Assembly: GCF_030056795.1 (NCBI RefSeq)
Contig: NZ_JASHKQ010000001.1
Location: 1,674,001 to 1,738,000 of the forward strand
Reading direction: 5' to 3'
DNA: 64,000 nucleotides
Source: Rhodococcus sp. IEGM 1381
GTDB lineage: Bacteria > Actinomycetota > Actinomycetes > Mycobacteriales > Mycobacteriaceae
Shown here: positions 18,662 through 26,566 of the stretch, piece after piece
Layout: every line of letters starts with the position of its first letter
Position numbering within the stretch: the stretch's first letter is position 1
Made by a program: the position numbers and the translations under genes
Notes under the pieces: model-generated
What the model was told of the DNA's origin: nothing
The model's input: only the letters and a program-made list of their open reading frames with translations
Database searches by the model: none

Positions 18662-19794
18662 TTCAACTGATCCTCGGTGTAGTAGCCACCCTCGACGAGC
18701 AGCTTCTGGTAGTTGTCCTTGTAGACGATCTCCGGCTGCAGCAGGTACGCGGGAACAACCTTGTCGCCGTTGTCGTAATCGGTGGTGTTGTTGGTCTCGG
18801 GAGTCTGACCGTTGAGCATTGCCTGAGCCATTTGAATCGTGACCTCCGCCAGCTGGCGGGTGTCCTTGTAGATCGTGGAGTACTGCTCACCGGCGATGAT
18901 GGACTTGACCGAGGGCACCTCGGCGTCCTGCCCGGTGACGATCGGGTAGGGCTGGCCGGCTGTTCCGTATCCGTTGCTCTTGAGTGCGGAGAGAATTCCG
19001 ATCGAGATGCCGTCATAGGGCGAGAGCACGCCCTGGACCTTCTGGCCCGAGGAGTAGGTCTTGGTGAGCAGATCCTCCATGCGCTTCTGCGCGGTGGCCG
19101 GATCCCAGCGCAGTGTTGCGGCGGTCTCGAAATCGGACTCGCCACTGCCGATCTTCAGAGTTCCCTTGTCCAGGTACGGCTTCAGGGTCTCCATGGCACC
19201 GTCGAAGAAGAAGGTGGCGTTGTTGTCGTCCGGCGAGCCGCCGAAGACCTCGATGTTGAGCGGGCCTGCGGGTGCGTCGGCCTTGTCGGTGCCGTCCTCG
19301 TTCTTCAGACCGAGACCGACGAGAAGCGAGGTGGCCTGGTCGACGCCGACCTTGTAGTTGTCGAACGTCGCGTAGTAGTCGACGTTGGGCGAGTTACGAA
19401 TGAGGCGGTCGTAGGCGATGACGCCGATGCCGTTGTCCTTGGCTTCTTGCAGCTGGGTGGTGATGGCAGTGCCGTCCACCGAGGCGACGATGAGAAGCTT
19501 TGCGCCCTGGGTGATCTGGTTCTCGATCTGATTCACCTGGGTGGGAATGTCGTTCTCGGCGTACTGCAGATCGACTTTGTAGCCCTGACCCTCGAGTGCA
19601 CTCTTGAGGTTGTCGCCGTCGGCGATCCAGCGAGCCGAGGACTTGGTCGGCATCGTGACGCCGATCAGGGCTTCGGCGGTGCTGCCGCCTTCGGCCGGAG
19701 CCTCGTCTGCGGTCTTGGTGCTCGACCCGCACGCGCCGAGCGTGAGGGTGAGTGCCACCGCGGCCGCGGCCATGGATAGGTGTCGAAACTTCAT
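18658..19794 (-). CDS. ChvE-like multiple-sugar-binding lipoprotein
   Basis: 378 residues, ATG 19794 with GGGAG upstream. It has a lipoprotein signal with lipobox LTLGACGSS, then a Ser/Thr/Glu spacer and a periplasmic-binding-protein I fold: [47 protein letters not shown] (sugar-contacting region) and [20 protein letters not shown]. This pattern matches ChvE/XylF-type receptors for aldoses such as glucose, galactose, arabinose or xylose; which is bound cannot be read from the sequence. The first gene of the operon, so its promoter with two LacI-type operators drives the whole set. Confidence 0.92.
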   Translation of the reverse strand: MKFRHLSMAAAAVALTLTLGACGSSTKTADEAPAEGGSTAEALIGVTMPTKSSARWIADGDNLKSALEGQGYKVDLQYAENDIPTQVNQIENQITQGAKLLIVASVDGTAITTQLQEAKDNGIGVIAYDRLIRNSPNVDYYATFDNYKVGVDQATSLLVGLGLKNEDGTDKADAPAGPLNIEVFGGSPDDNNATFFFDGAMETLKPYLDKGTLKIGSGESDFETAATLRWDPATAQKRMEDLLTKTYSSGQKVQGVLSPYDGISIGILSALKSNGYGTAGQPYPIVTGQDAEVPSVKSIIAGEQYSTIYKDTRQLAEVTIQMAQAMLNGQTPETNNTTDYDNGDKVVPAYLLQPEIVYKDNYQKLLVEGGYYTEDQLK

Positions 19795-19877
19795 CGTTTC
19801 TCCCTGCGTAGTGGAGTAGACCGTGAAGCGGGGCCGTTGGGTTGTCCCGTGTGGTTCGCATCACATCAAAACGAAAG

Positions 19878-19891
19878 TGTGAGCGATAACA
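19878..19891. promoter_or_regulatory. LacI-type operator, proximal
   Basis: TGTGAGCGATAACA, 84 bases upstream of the binding-protein start, matches the LacI/GalR family core (AGCG with TGT/ACA ends). It has one central mismatch compared with the distal copy. Confidence 0.6.
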
Positions 19892-19933
19892 TCCGCATTG
19901 TCAAAGATTTCTTTTTTACACACACGTCACGAG

Positions 19934-19947
19934 TGTGAGCGCTAACA
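19934..19947. promoter_or_regulatory. LacI-type operator, distal
   Basis: TGTGAGCGCTAACA is palindromic except for one base pair and is the better of the two copies. The centres are 56 bases apart, so a LacI-type tetramer or two dimers could act together. The cognate regulator is probably the LacI protein at the end of this operon. Confidence 0.65.
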
Positions 19948-19989
19948 TCCGGTGCCGCGAAAGCTGGCCGGGAGTACCCGTCGGACAGG

Positions 19990-20793
19990 TCAGTGCAGTT
20001 CGTGGACCGACTGCTTACCGCTCTTGAGCCAGCGACCGGGCAACCGGCCGACGAGCTCGCCGAGCGGGTGCACCGCCGCCGAGAGAATCTCGACGGAATC
20101 CTTCAGGATGTCGATCGAGATGCTCATGCGTTCGATGTTGGGAGCCACGGACGTCAGCGTCTCGGAGAGCTTCACCAGCTGGTCCAGTGGCCCGTCTTTG
20201 GCGGTCAGGCGCTCGACGGCCCCGTCCTCGGCCAGCATCGTCTCGAGGATGCCGTTCTCGGCGATGGCCCTCTCGATGAGGCCGTCCTGACGCGTCAGCA
20301 CCTCGAGCGGACCGTCCTTGGCCGTCAGTCGTTCGAGCGGACCGTTGGTGGCGGTGATGCGATCGAGCAAGCCACCCTCGGCCAAGAGACGTTCGAGTGG
20401 TCCGTCTTCGGCAAGCAGTCGATCGAGGGGCCCACCGGGTGCGAGGATTCGTTCGACCGGGCCGCCCGGGGACAGCAACCGCTCGAGAGTGCCGTCCTCG
20501 GACGTGAGGCGATCGACGACGCCGCCCTGGGCGAGCAAGCGATCGAGCGGCCCGCCCTCTTTGAGCGCGTTGCCCAGGGCACGGTCGTCGGAGGTGAGCT
20601 GACCGAGCTGGGCGAGCAGTTGCATCGTGCCGCCGCGCGGATTGGCGAGTGAGGCCACTCCTGCGGTGCCGGACGCACCTGTGGCCAGCGCCATTCGGGT
20701 GGTTGCCAGCGCGACCTCCGCGACGCCGATCGCCTGTTCGGCAATGGCAATTCCGGCGCGCGCGGGCAGTGTGATCGCTGACACCCAGTTCAT
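19990..20793 (-). CDS. Decapeptide-repeat protein of unknown function
   Basis: 267 residues from ATG 20793. Residues 1-80 are Ala-rich with amphipathic or membrane-seeking helices (AGIAIAEQAIGVAEVALATT). Residues 81-210 are thirteen tandem ten-residue units with no insertions, consensus GPLERLLAED: Gly at 1, small/aliphatic at 2-3, Asp/Glu at 4, Arg at 5 (10 of 13), aliphatic at 6-7, acidic or Gly at 10. The tail (about 210-267) contains a further predicted helix (SISIDILKDSVEILSAAV). There are no Cys, no catalytic motif and no signal peptide. I do not recognise the family. It lies between a sugar importer and SugE, 32 bases after the sugE stop, so it may be co-transcribed with sugE. Confidence 0.75.
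   Translation of the reverse strand: MNWVSAITLPARAGIAIAEQAIGVAEVALATTRMALATGASGTAGVASLANPRGGTMQLLAQLGQLTSDDRALGNALKEGGPLDRLLAQGGVVDRLTSEDGTLERLLSPGGPVERILAPGGPLDRLLAEDGPLERLLAEGGLLDRITATNGPLERLTAKDGPLEVLTRQDGLIERAIAENGILETMLAEDGAVERLTAKDGPLDQLVKLSETLTSVAPNIERMSISIDILKDSVEILSAAVHPLGELVGRLPGRWLKSGKQSVHELH
20164..20553 (-). repeat. Thirteen in-frame 30-bp coding repeats
   Basis: The DNA repeats with exactly a 30-base period through 390 bases, mirroring the decapeptide units of the protein it encodes. Units are diverged at the DNA level (mostly third positions) but uniform in length, indicating selection at the protein level and not recent slippage. Confidence 0.85.
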
Positions 20794-20825
20794 GGATTTA
20801 CTGTAACTGCTCGTAGCTCCGAAAA

Positions 20826-21140
20826 TCAGTGAAGAACCTTCAGTCCTACGACGCAGCCGACGATGCCGACCAGAAGCGCAACCTTGAGCAGCGAGGCAGC
20901 TTCGGCACCGGTGATCATGGCGTACGCGACGGTGAGGGTGGCACCGATTCCCACCCAGACGGCGTAGGCGGTTCCGGTGGGCAACGAGCGCATCGCTATT
21001 GCGAGACCGATCATGCTGAGCACCACTGCGACCCCGAAGACGACGGATGGTCCGAGTTTGGTGAAGCCCTCGGACTTCCCGAGCGCGGTTGCCCAGATCG
21101 CTTCGAGAACACCGGAGACGACGAGAATGAGCCAAGCCAT
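20826..21140 (-). CDS. sugE: SugE/Gdx-type small multidrug resistance transporter
   Basis: 104 residues, four membrane helices, ATG 21140 with GGAG upstream. The conserved membrane Glu is at residue 13 (VSGVLEAIWATAL). The SMR core SLPTGTAYAVWVGIGA and C-terminal GIVGCVVGLKVLH match the SugE/Gdx subgroup, whose characterised members export guanidinium ion or quaternary ammonium compounds as antiparallel dimers. I saw no guanidine riboswitch in its leader; instead a perfect 12-base palindrome lies about 75 bases upstream. Confidence 0.88.
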   Translation of the reverse strand: MAWLILVVSGVLEAIWATALGKSEGFTKLGPSVVFGVAVVLSMIGLAIAMRSLPTGTAYAVWVGIGATLTVAYAMITGAEAASLLKVALLVGIVGCVVGLKVLH

Positions 21141-21212
21141 GGGAAATCACTCCTTGCACCGTCTTGTCGCTGTTCGGGTACGGTGCGCTCGTCCGATTGT
21201 CGGAAGTGACTT

Positions 21213-21224
21213 GTACGATCGTAC
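21213..21224. promoter_or_regulatory. Perfect palindrome upstream of sugE
   Basis: GTACGATCGTAC, flanked by TT and CAA, lies in the 192-base gap between sugE and the divergent response regulator. The form suits a TetR-like or other dimeric repressor; no such gene is adjacent, so the factor is unknown. Confidence 0.45.
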
Positions 21225-21332
21225 CAATCTTGGCGGATGCGGGACGTGGCTTTCGGAAATGTCAGCGGACACACATTTCCGCTCACAGCAACCTCCCAGC
21301 GAGAGTCCAGCGAACGAGCAGCATCTCGCGCA

Positions 21333-22043
21333 ATGATCGACACCGTGAGCGAGACACCCGAGGCCCGAGTCCTGATCGTCGACGACGAACCGACCATCGT
21401 CGAACTGCTGTCGGTCAGCCTCAGATACCAGGGATTCGAGGTGGCGACGGCGTCGTCCGGTCCCGAGGCATTGGACAGGGCCCGCAACTTCAGGCCCGAG
21501 GCTCTCATTCTCGACGTGATGATGCCCGGCATGGACGGCTTCGGTCTGTTACGCCGGCTGCGGGCCGACGGGATCGATGCGCCTGCCCTGTTCCTGACCG
21601 CGCGCGACTCGGTGGAAGACAAGGTGACCGGGCTGACCCTCGGCGCGGACGACTACGTCACCAAGCCGTTCTCACTCGAGGAGGTGGTGGCCCGACTCCG
21701 GGTGATCCTGCGCCGTTCGGGCAAGAGCGAGGACGCACAGCCGTCCCGAGTTGCGTTCGCGGACATCGAACTCGACGACGACACCCATGAGGTGTGGAAG
21801 GCAGGTGAGCCGATATCTCTCTCGCCCACCGAGTTCACGCTGCTGCGGTACTTCATGGTGAACGCGGGAACGGTGCTGAGCAAGCCGCGGATTCTCGATC
21901 ACGTGTGGCACTACGACTTCGGTGGTGAAGTGGGAGTGGTGGAATCGTACGTGTCGTACCTTCGCCGCAAGGTCGACACCGGAGACACCCGCTTGATCCA
22001 CACACTGCGGGGAGTCGGCTACGTCATGCGCCAGCCACGGTGA
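21333..22043 (+). CDS. OmpR/PhoB-family response regulator
   Basis: 236 residues from ATG 21333; an upstream in-frame extension to 21237 runs into promoter sequence, and GTG 21345 is another option. Receiver domain: VLIVDDEPTIVELL, phosphoacceptor Asp at about 61 in LILDVMMPGMDGFG, conserved Thr in LFLTARDS, Lys in DDYVTKPFSLEE. The C-terminal winged helix (SLSPTEFTLLRYFMVNAG, HVWHYDFGGEVGVVESYVSY, LRRKVD) is of the mycobacterial TrcR/TcrX/PhoP type. Stop and the kinase start overlap (GTGA), a co-translated pair. Confidence 0.92.
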   Translation: MIDTVSETPEARVLIVDDEPTIVELLSVSLRYQGFEVATASSGPEALDRARNFRPEALILDVMMPGMDGFGLLRRLRADGIDAPALFLTARDSVEDKVTGLTLGADDYVTKPFSLEEVVARLRVILRRSGKSEDAQPSRVAFADIELDDDTHEVWKAGEPISLSPTEFTLLRYFMVNAGTVLSKPRILDHVWHYDFGGEVGVVESYVSYLRRKVDTGDTRLIHTLRGVGYVMRQPR

Positions 22044-23455
22044 CGGGCGTTCGAGCTCGGCTTCGAAATCTGCCGCTGCGATTCACGTTGGTCGCAGCGT
22101 TGCTGCTGCTGGTAGGGCTGGGTTTGCTGGCGTCGGGGGTGGCGGTGACGTCGTCGCTCGAGACGTCGTTGATGCGCCGCCTGGACAGCCAACTGATCGA
22201 GGCATCCCAGGGCTGGGCCAAGCCGGGCGGCGACCGCCCGTTCCCGCCCGTCGGCGAGCCGAATCCTGGCCGTCCGCCGTCCAACTTCTACGTGCGTTCG
22301 GTGGCCGACGACGGCACCGTCCGCGGACCGATCAATGATGTGGCAGATGACGTTCCGGATCTGTCGGGCGAACCGTCCTCTGTCCCGACGACGGTCGGCT
22401 CCGAGGCTGACCCGGACAAGGAGTGGCGCGTGATGACGGTGACCAACAGCGACGGGTCCACCACTGTGGGCGTGCCGCTGGGTCCCAATCAACAGACTGT
22501 CAGCAGGCTCGTAGTGCTCCAGTTCTACATCGGTGCGGCCGTGTTGCTGGCCCTCGCCGTGATCGCCTACTTCGTGGTGCGGCGCAGTCTTCGCCCGCTG
22601 CGTGAGGTGGAGACGACGGCCGCGGCCATCGCAGCCGGCGACCTGCACCGTCGGGTCCCCGAATGGAGTGAGAAGACCGAGGTGGGCCGATTGTCGGCGG
22701 CCCTGAACGGGATGCTCTCGCAGATTCAGCGCGCGTTCGCGGCAACGGCGGCCTCGGAGGAGGCCGCTCGTGCATCCGAGAATCGGATGCGCCGCTTCGT
22801 CGCCGACGCCAGCCACGAATTACGCACACCGTTGACGACCATCCGCGGGTTCGCCGAGCTGTACCGGCAGGGCGCGATGAGCGACATCTCGTTGCTGATG
22901 AATCGAATCGAGGGCGAGTCGGCGCGAATGGGCCTGCTCGTCGAAGACCTGTTGATGCTCGCGCGACTCGACGCGCAACGGCCTCTGGACATGCGGCGCG
23001 TCGATCTGCTGACCATCGCCGCCGATGCCGTGCACGACGCCAAAGCGGTCTCGCCCGCGCGGGACATCTCGCTGAAAGTGCTGGCAGGGCCGGGAATACC
23101 CGAAGTCAGCGGCGACGACGCGCGGCTGCGTCAGGTGCTCGCGAATCTCGTCGGAAACGCGGTACGGCACACACCCGAATCCGCGTCGACCACCGTCTGC
23201 GTCGGAACGACCCAGTCGTCGGTGTTGCTCGAAGTCCAGGACACCGGGCCCGGTCTGGGCGAAGAAGAGGCGGCGCACGTCTTCGAGCGCTTCTATCGAG
23301 CAGACTCCTCGCGCACGCGCGAGAGCGGCGGCAGCGGGCTCGGTCTGTCGATCGTGGCGGCCCTGGTAGCGGCGCACAACGGCACGGTGCGTGTGCAGAG
23401 CGCCCCGGGGCAGGGCGCAACCTTCCGAGTCGAATTACCCCGCGCCGACGGTTGA
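22040..23455 (+). CDS. Sensor histidine kinase, partner of the OmpR regulator
   Basis: 471 residues starting at GTG 22040. Membrane helix 1 about residues 13-37, an extracytoplasmic sensor of about 120 residues rich in Pro and Asp, membrane helix 2 about 160-180, and a HAMP region (RRSLRPLREVETTAAAIAAG). The HisKA has phosphoacceptor His 259 in FVADASHELRTPLTTIRGF, then HATPase motifs LANLVGNAVRHTP (N box), VQDTGPGLG and GGSGLGLSIVAALV. The sensed signal is unknown. The 3' end overlaps the convergent AbrB-family gene by about 20 bases. Confidence 0.92.
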   Translation: MTGVRARLRNLPLRFTLVAALLLLVGLGLLASGVAVTSSLETSLMRRLDSQLIEASQGWAKPGGDRPFPPVGEPNPGRPPSNFYVRSVADDGTVRGPINDVADDVPDLSGEPSSVPTTVGSEADPDKEWRVMTVTNSDGSTTVGVPLGPNQQTVSRLVVLQFYIGAAVLLALAVIAYFVVRRSLRPLREVETTAAAIAAGDLHRRVPEWSEKTEVGRLSAALNGMLSQIQRAFAATAASEEAARASENRMRRFVADASHELRTPLTTIRGFAELYRQGAMSDISLLMNRIEGESARMGLLVEDLLMLARLDAQRPLDMRRVDLLTIAADAVHDAKAVSPARDISLKVLAGPGIPEVSGDDARLRQVLANLVGNAVRHTPESASTTVCVGTTQSSVLLEVQDTGPGLGEEEAAHVFERFYRADSSRTRESGGSGLGLSIVAALVAAHNGTVRVQSAPGQGATFRVELPRADG

Positions 23456-24538
23456 TTCGCGTGCCGCCCTGGCTTTCTTGCGTTCGGCCAGCTTCGTGTA
23501 CGCGGCTGCGGCGAGTGGCGCAGCCACGAGCATCGACACCAGACGGATCACCTGAACGCACGCGACGAAGGTGACGTCCGATCCTGTTGTCGCAGACACG
23601 GCCAGTACGGCGGCCAAGCCGCCGGGTGTGGTCGCGAGGTAACCGGTGAGCATGCTGACTCCGGTGATCGCAGACAGTGCCCAGCCGAACAGTGCGCAGA
23701 CAACCCCGATCGAGACGACCAGCAGCGCAGCCCACGGAAAGATCCGTCCGATGGCGCGCAGGCTCGCGACGGTGAAGGCAAGGCCCGCTTGCCATCCGAT
23801 AACGATGAACGCCACCGGCAGCAGCACGGTGGGTACCGAGATGTCGACGGGCCACCCGATCAGTTCGCAGGCACCGGCGACGATCAGTGGTCCCAGTGTG
23901 GCGGGCGCGGGCAGTCGGATCAGCCGAGCGAGCACGATTCCGGCGATGACGGCAGCGATCAGAAATGCCGTGCCTAAGTACCAGGGCGTCGTCGACTGGT
24001 CCTGGGTGCCGGCCCCGCCACCGGTGTCGGTGTGGAACGCGAACGTGACGATCAGAGGCATCGTGACGACCACGAGTGCGACGCGGAGGTACTGGACCAC
24101 GGCGACGATCCGCTCGTCACCGCCGAGTTCGCGAGCAATGGACACCAGACCCGTTGCGCCACCGGCAATCAGGGACAGTGCCCCGGTCACCGGGTCGACG
24201 TCGCGATGCAGTGCGAGCAGTGCGCCGCAACCGGCGCTGACGACGAGCGTTCCCGTGCCGACGAGAACGGCGGGAATCCAGTTCTCGCCCAACGCCTCGA
24301 GGGTGTCGGTATCGAGCATCAGGCCGATGGTCACCGCCAGCGTGCCCTGCGCGGCCATCGACGCGGGCCGCGGCACCGCAGCAGGGCCCAGGCCGGTCAG
24401 TGCGAAGACGACGGCAACAACGAGAGCGGCGAACAGTGAGGGTGCCGTCAGGCCCAGGGCTTCGAAAAGGGCCCAGCCCCCAACGGATACGGCCGCGAGG
24501 CCGATCCATCGGAGGCTGTGCCCCAGTACTTTCAACAC
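23435..24538 (-). CDS. AbrB-family integral membrane protein (PF05145 type)
   Basis: 367 residues from GTG 24538, nearly all hydrophobic, with about ten helices in two homologous halves. Each half has a Gly-rich turn, SLIAGGATGLVSIARELGGD in the first and YLATTPGGLAAVLAVSATTG in the second, which is the duplicated pattern of this family (once annotated as ammonia monooxygenase or AbrB regulators). Function is not established; the fold suggests transport. It overlaps the histidine-kinase gene tail to tail and lies downstream of the stress protein gene on the same strand. Confidence 0.8.
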   Translation of the reverse strand: MLKVLGHSLRWIGLAAVSVGGWALFEALGLTAPSLFAALVVAVVFALTGLGPAAVPRPASMAAQGTLAVTIGLMLDTDTLEALGENWIPAVLVGTGTLVVSAGCGALLALHRDVDPVTGALSLIAGGATGLVSIARELGGDERIVAVVQYLRVALVVVTMPLIVTFAFHTDTGGGAGTQDQSTTPWYLGTAFLIAAVIAGIVLARLIRLPAPATLGPLIVAGACELIGWPVDISVPTVLLPVAFIVIGWQAGLAFTVASLRAIGRIFPWAALLVVSIGVVCALFGWALSAITGVSMLTGYLATTPGGLAAVLAVSATTGSDVTFVACVQVIRLVSMLVAAPLAAAAYTKLAERKKARAARESTVGAG

Positions 24539-24569
24539 GCGAGTACCTGGGTCACACGGTGCGGAGCAC

Positions 24570-24980
24570 TCACGCTCCGGACTTGACGAGCAGAACCGGG
24601 ACCGGGATCTCGAGCAGCAGACGCTGAATGGTTTGCCCCATCAAGAACTTTCCGACTGCGGAGCGGTGGCGTGAGCCGACCACCAGGATCTCGGACTTCT
24701 GCTCCTCCACCAGTGTCAGCAGGGTGTTGACGGCGTCGGGATCGGGCCTGCCCACTGCCACGGTCCAGGAGACGGAGTCGGCGTTGTCGATGTCGGTGAG
24801 GGCCGTGTCCACTGCGGTGGAGACCGCAGCAGTTTCGGCTGCCTCGGCGGACGGCTCGGCCGATCCCGACAGGGCATGCAGGACGACGAGGTCCGTCTCT
24901 CGGATGCGTGCTTCTCGCACTGCGGCCGCGAGCGCTGCGCGGCCCTCGGGTGAATTGTTGTGCAGTACGCCAACAGTCAT
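24570..24980 (-). CDS. Universal stress protein, single domain
   Basis: 136 residues from ATG 24980 with AAGGAG eight bases upstream; the longer frame to 25199 is a shadow of the transporter gene. UspA fold: MTVGVLHNNSPEGRAALAAA at the start, ILVVGSRHRSAVGKFLMGQT (nucleotide-binding loop), and IPVPVLLVKSGA at the end. It follows the citrate-type transporter by 34 bases on the same strand and is probably in its operon, suggesting a regulatory or energy-sensing link to carboxylate uptake. Confidence 0.9.
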   Translation of the reverse strand: MTVGVLHNNSPEGRAALAAAVREARIRETDLVVLHALSGSAEPSAEAAETAAVSTAVDTALTDIDNADSVSWTVAVGRPDPDAVNTLLTLVEEQKSEILVVGSRHRSAVGKFLMGQTIQRLLLEIPVPVLLVKSGA

Positions 24981-25014
24981 GACGGTTTCTCCTTCAGGAA
25001 GGTGGGGTGGGGGA

Positions 25015-26397
25015 TCAGCCGAAGGGGATCTGGCCGAGAACGACGCCGACGGCCAGCATGGAGAGGGAGACGACCACCGCTCGCCACAACACCTTCTTGT
25101 GGTGATCGGCCAGCGACACTCCGGCGAGGGTGACCAGCAGCAGGATGGCCGGAACCAGCGGACTCTGCAGGTGGACGGGCTGGCCGGTGATCGAGGCACG
25201 TGCCATCTCGACCGGGTCGATGCCGTACTTGCTCGCGGTCTCGGTCAGCACCGGCAGGATGCCGAAGTAGAAGGCGTCGTTGGTCATGAAGAACGTCAGC
25301 GGGATGCTCAGGATTCCGGTGATGACGGCCAGGTACGGGCCCATACCGGACGGGATGACGTTGAGCAGCCATTCGGCCATGGCCTCGACCATGCCGGTGC
25401 CCTGGAAGACGCCGGTGAGGATTGCCGCGGCGAGCACCATGGCGACCACGGAGACGATGGAGGACGAGTGCCGTGCGATCGCGTCGCCCTGCTCCTTGAC
25501 CTTGGGGAAGTTGACCGTCAGGGCGATGGAGGCAGCGATCATGAACAGAACCGGAATCGGCAGGATGTCCATGACGAGGATGACGAGCAGGATGACTGTC
25601 AGAGCAGCGTTGAACCACAGCAGCTTCGGGCGCAGGGTGTCGCGGTTGGGATCGAGGCCGTCGAAGAACTGACCCGATTCGCCTGAGTCGTCGGATCCAC
25701 CGGTTCCGGCTCCGCCGCCGCCCTTGCCGCCCTTGCGAAGACTTCCGCCGCCGGAGGCGACCAGTTCGGGCTCGTAGATGAGCTTGCCGATGCGGCGACG
25801 CTCCATGATGCCCAGGTGCACGGCGAACAGCAGCACGATGATCAGGCCGACGATCATCGACGGAACCATCGGAACGAAGACGTCGGAGGGTGAGATTCCG
25901 AGAGCGGATGCGGCGCGAACCGTCGGGCCACCCCACGGGATGATGTTCATCGTGCCGTTGGCGAGGCCGGCGACGACAGTGAGAATCACCGGGCTGACAC
26001 CGAGTTTGAGGTACAGCGGTAGGAGCGCGGACGTGACGATGATGAATGTCGTCGAGCCGTCACCGTCGAGCGAGACGACCATGGCCAGAATTGCCGTTCC
26101 CACAACCAGTTTCATCGGGTCGTTGCGCACCAGTCGCAGGATGCCGCGAACGAGCGGATCGAACAGTCCGACGTCGATCATGATTCCGAAGAAGATGATG
26201 GCGAAGAACAGCAGGGCCGCGGTGGGGGCCAAGGACTTGATGCCGTCGGTGATCATGTCACCGATGCCGAGTCCGGCACCGGCCAGCAGGCCGAAGATGA
26301 CGGGAACGAGGGTGAGCGCGACGACGGGCGTGGCTCTCTTGGTCAGGATCAAGAACATGAAGGCGGCTACCATGAGGAAGCCGAGTATCACCAACAT
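25015..26397 (-). CDS. CitMHS-family citrate-metal symporter
   Basis: 460 residues, ATG 26397 with GAAGGAG upstream, about 11-12 helices. Family motifs: VSLDGDGSTTFIIVTSALLP and NGTMNIIPWGGPTVRAASAL in the first half; PLTFFMTNDAFYFGILPVL and ITGQPVHLQSPLVPAILLL in the second. CitM/CitH proteins import citrate complexed with Mg2+ or Ca2+. A Gly-rich cytoplasmic loop (SGGGSLRKGGKGGGGAG and more) around residues 220-240 joins the halves. Divergent from a CitA/CitB-type two-component system, which probably controls it. Confidence 0.92.
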   Translation of the reverse strand: MLVILGFLMVAAFMFLILTKRATPVVALTLVPVIFGLLAGAGLGIGDMITDGIKSLAPTAALLFFAIIFFGIMIDVGLFDPLVRGILRLVRNDPMKLVVGTAILAMVVSLDGDGSTTFIIVTSALLPLYLKLGVSPVILTVVAGLANGTMNIIPWGGPTVRAASALGISPSDVFVPMVPSMIVGLIIVLLFAVHLGIMERRRIGKLIYEPELVASGGGSLRKGGKGGGGAGTGGSDDSGESGQFFDGLDPNRDTLRPKLLWFNAALTVILLVILVMDILPIPVLFMIAASIALTVNFPKVKEQGDAIARHSSSIVSVVAMVLAAAILTGVFQGTGMVEAMAEWLLNVIPSGMGPYLAVITGILSIPLTFFMTNDAFYFGILPVLTETASKYGIDPVEMARASITGQPVHLQSPLVPAILLLVTLAGVSLADHHKKVLWRAVVVSLSMLAVGVVLGQIPFG

Positions 26398-26566
26398 CGT
26401 GCACTCCTTCTCGAAATGTGTGAGGTGGGTCCGGTTGGACTACGTGTTGTGACTGAAGTTACGTAACCGGCATCACATGTTCGCCGTTGTGCGCACTACC
26501 CGCGCAAGCAACGTAAAGAGCCTTTTGCGCATTGTGCTCGAGCAGCTCGCGCTCTAGCCTTGGCAC

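Noticed and set aside
20164..20553. Regular 30-base periodicity resembling a CRISPR array
   Set aside because: There is no spacer/repeat alternation; the period is coding decapeptides in an intact frame, with variation mainly at third codon positions.
21141..21332. Possible guanidine riboswitch before sugE
   Set aside because: I saw none of the conserved ykkC/mini-ykkC core by eye; only a DNA palindrome is present. A covariance search would settle it.
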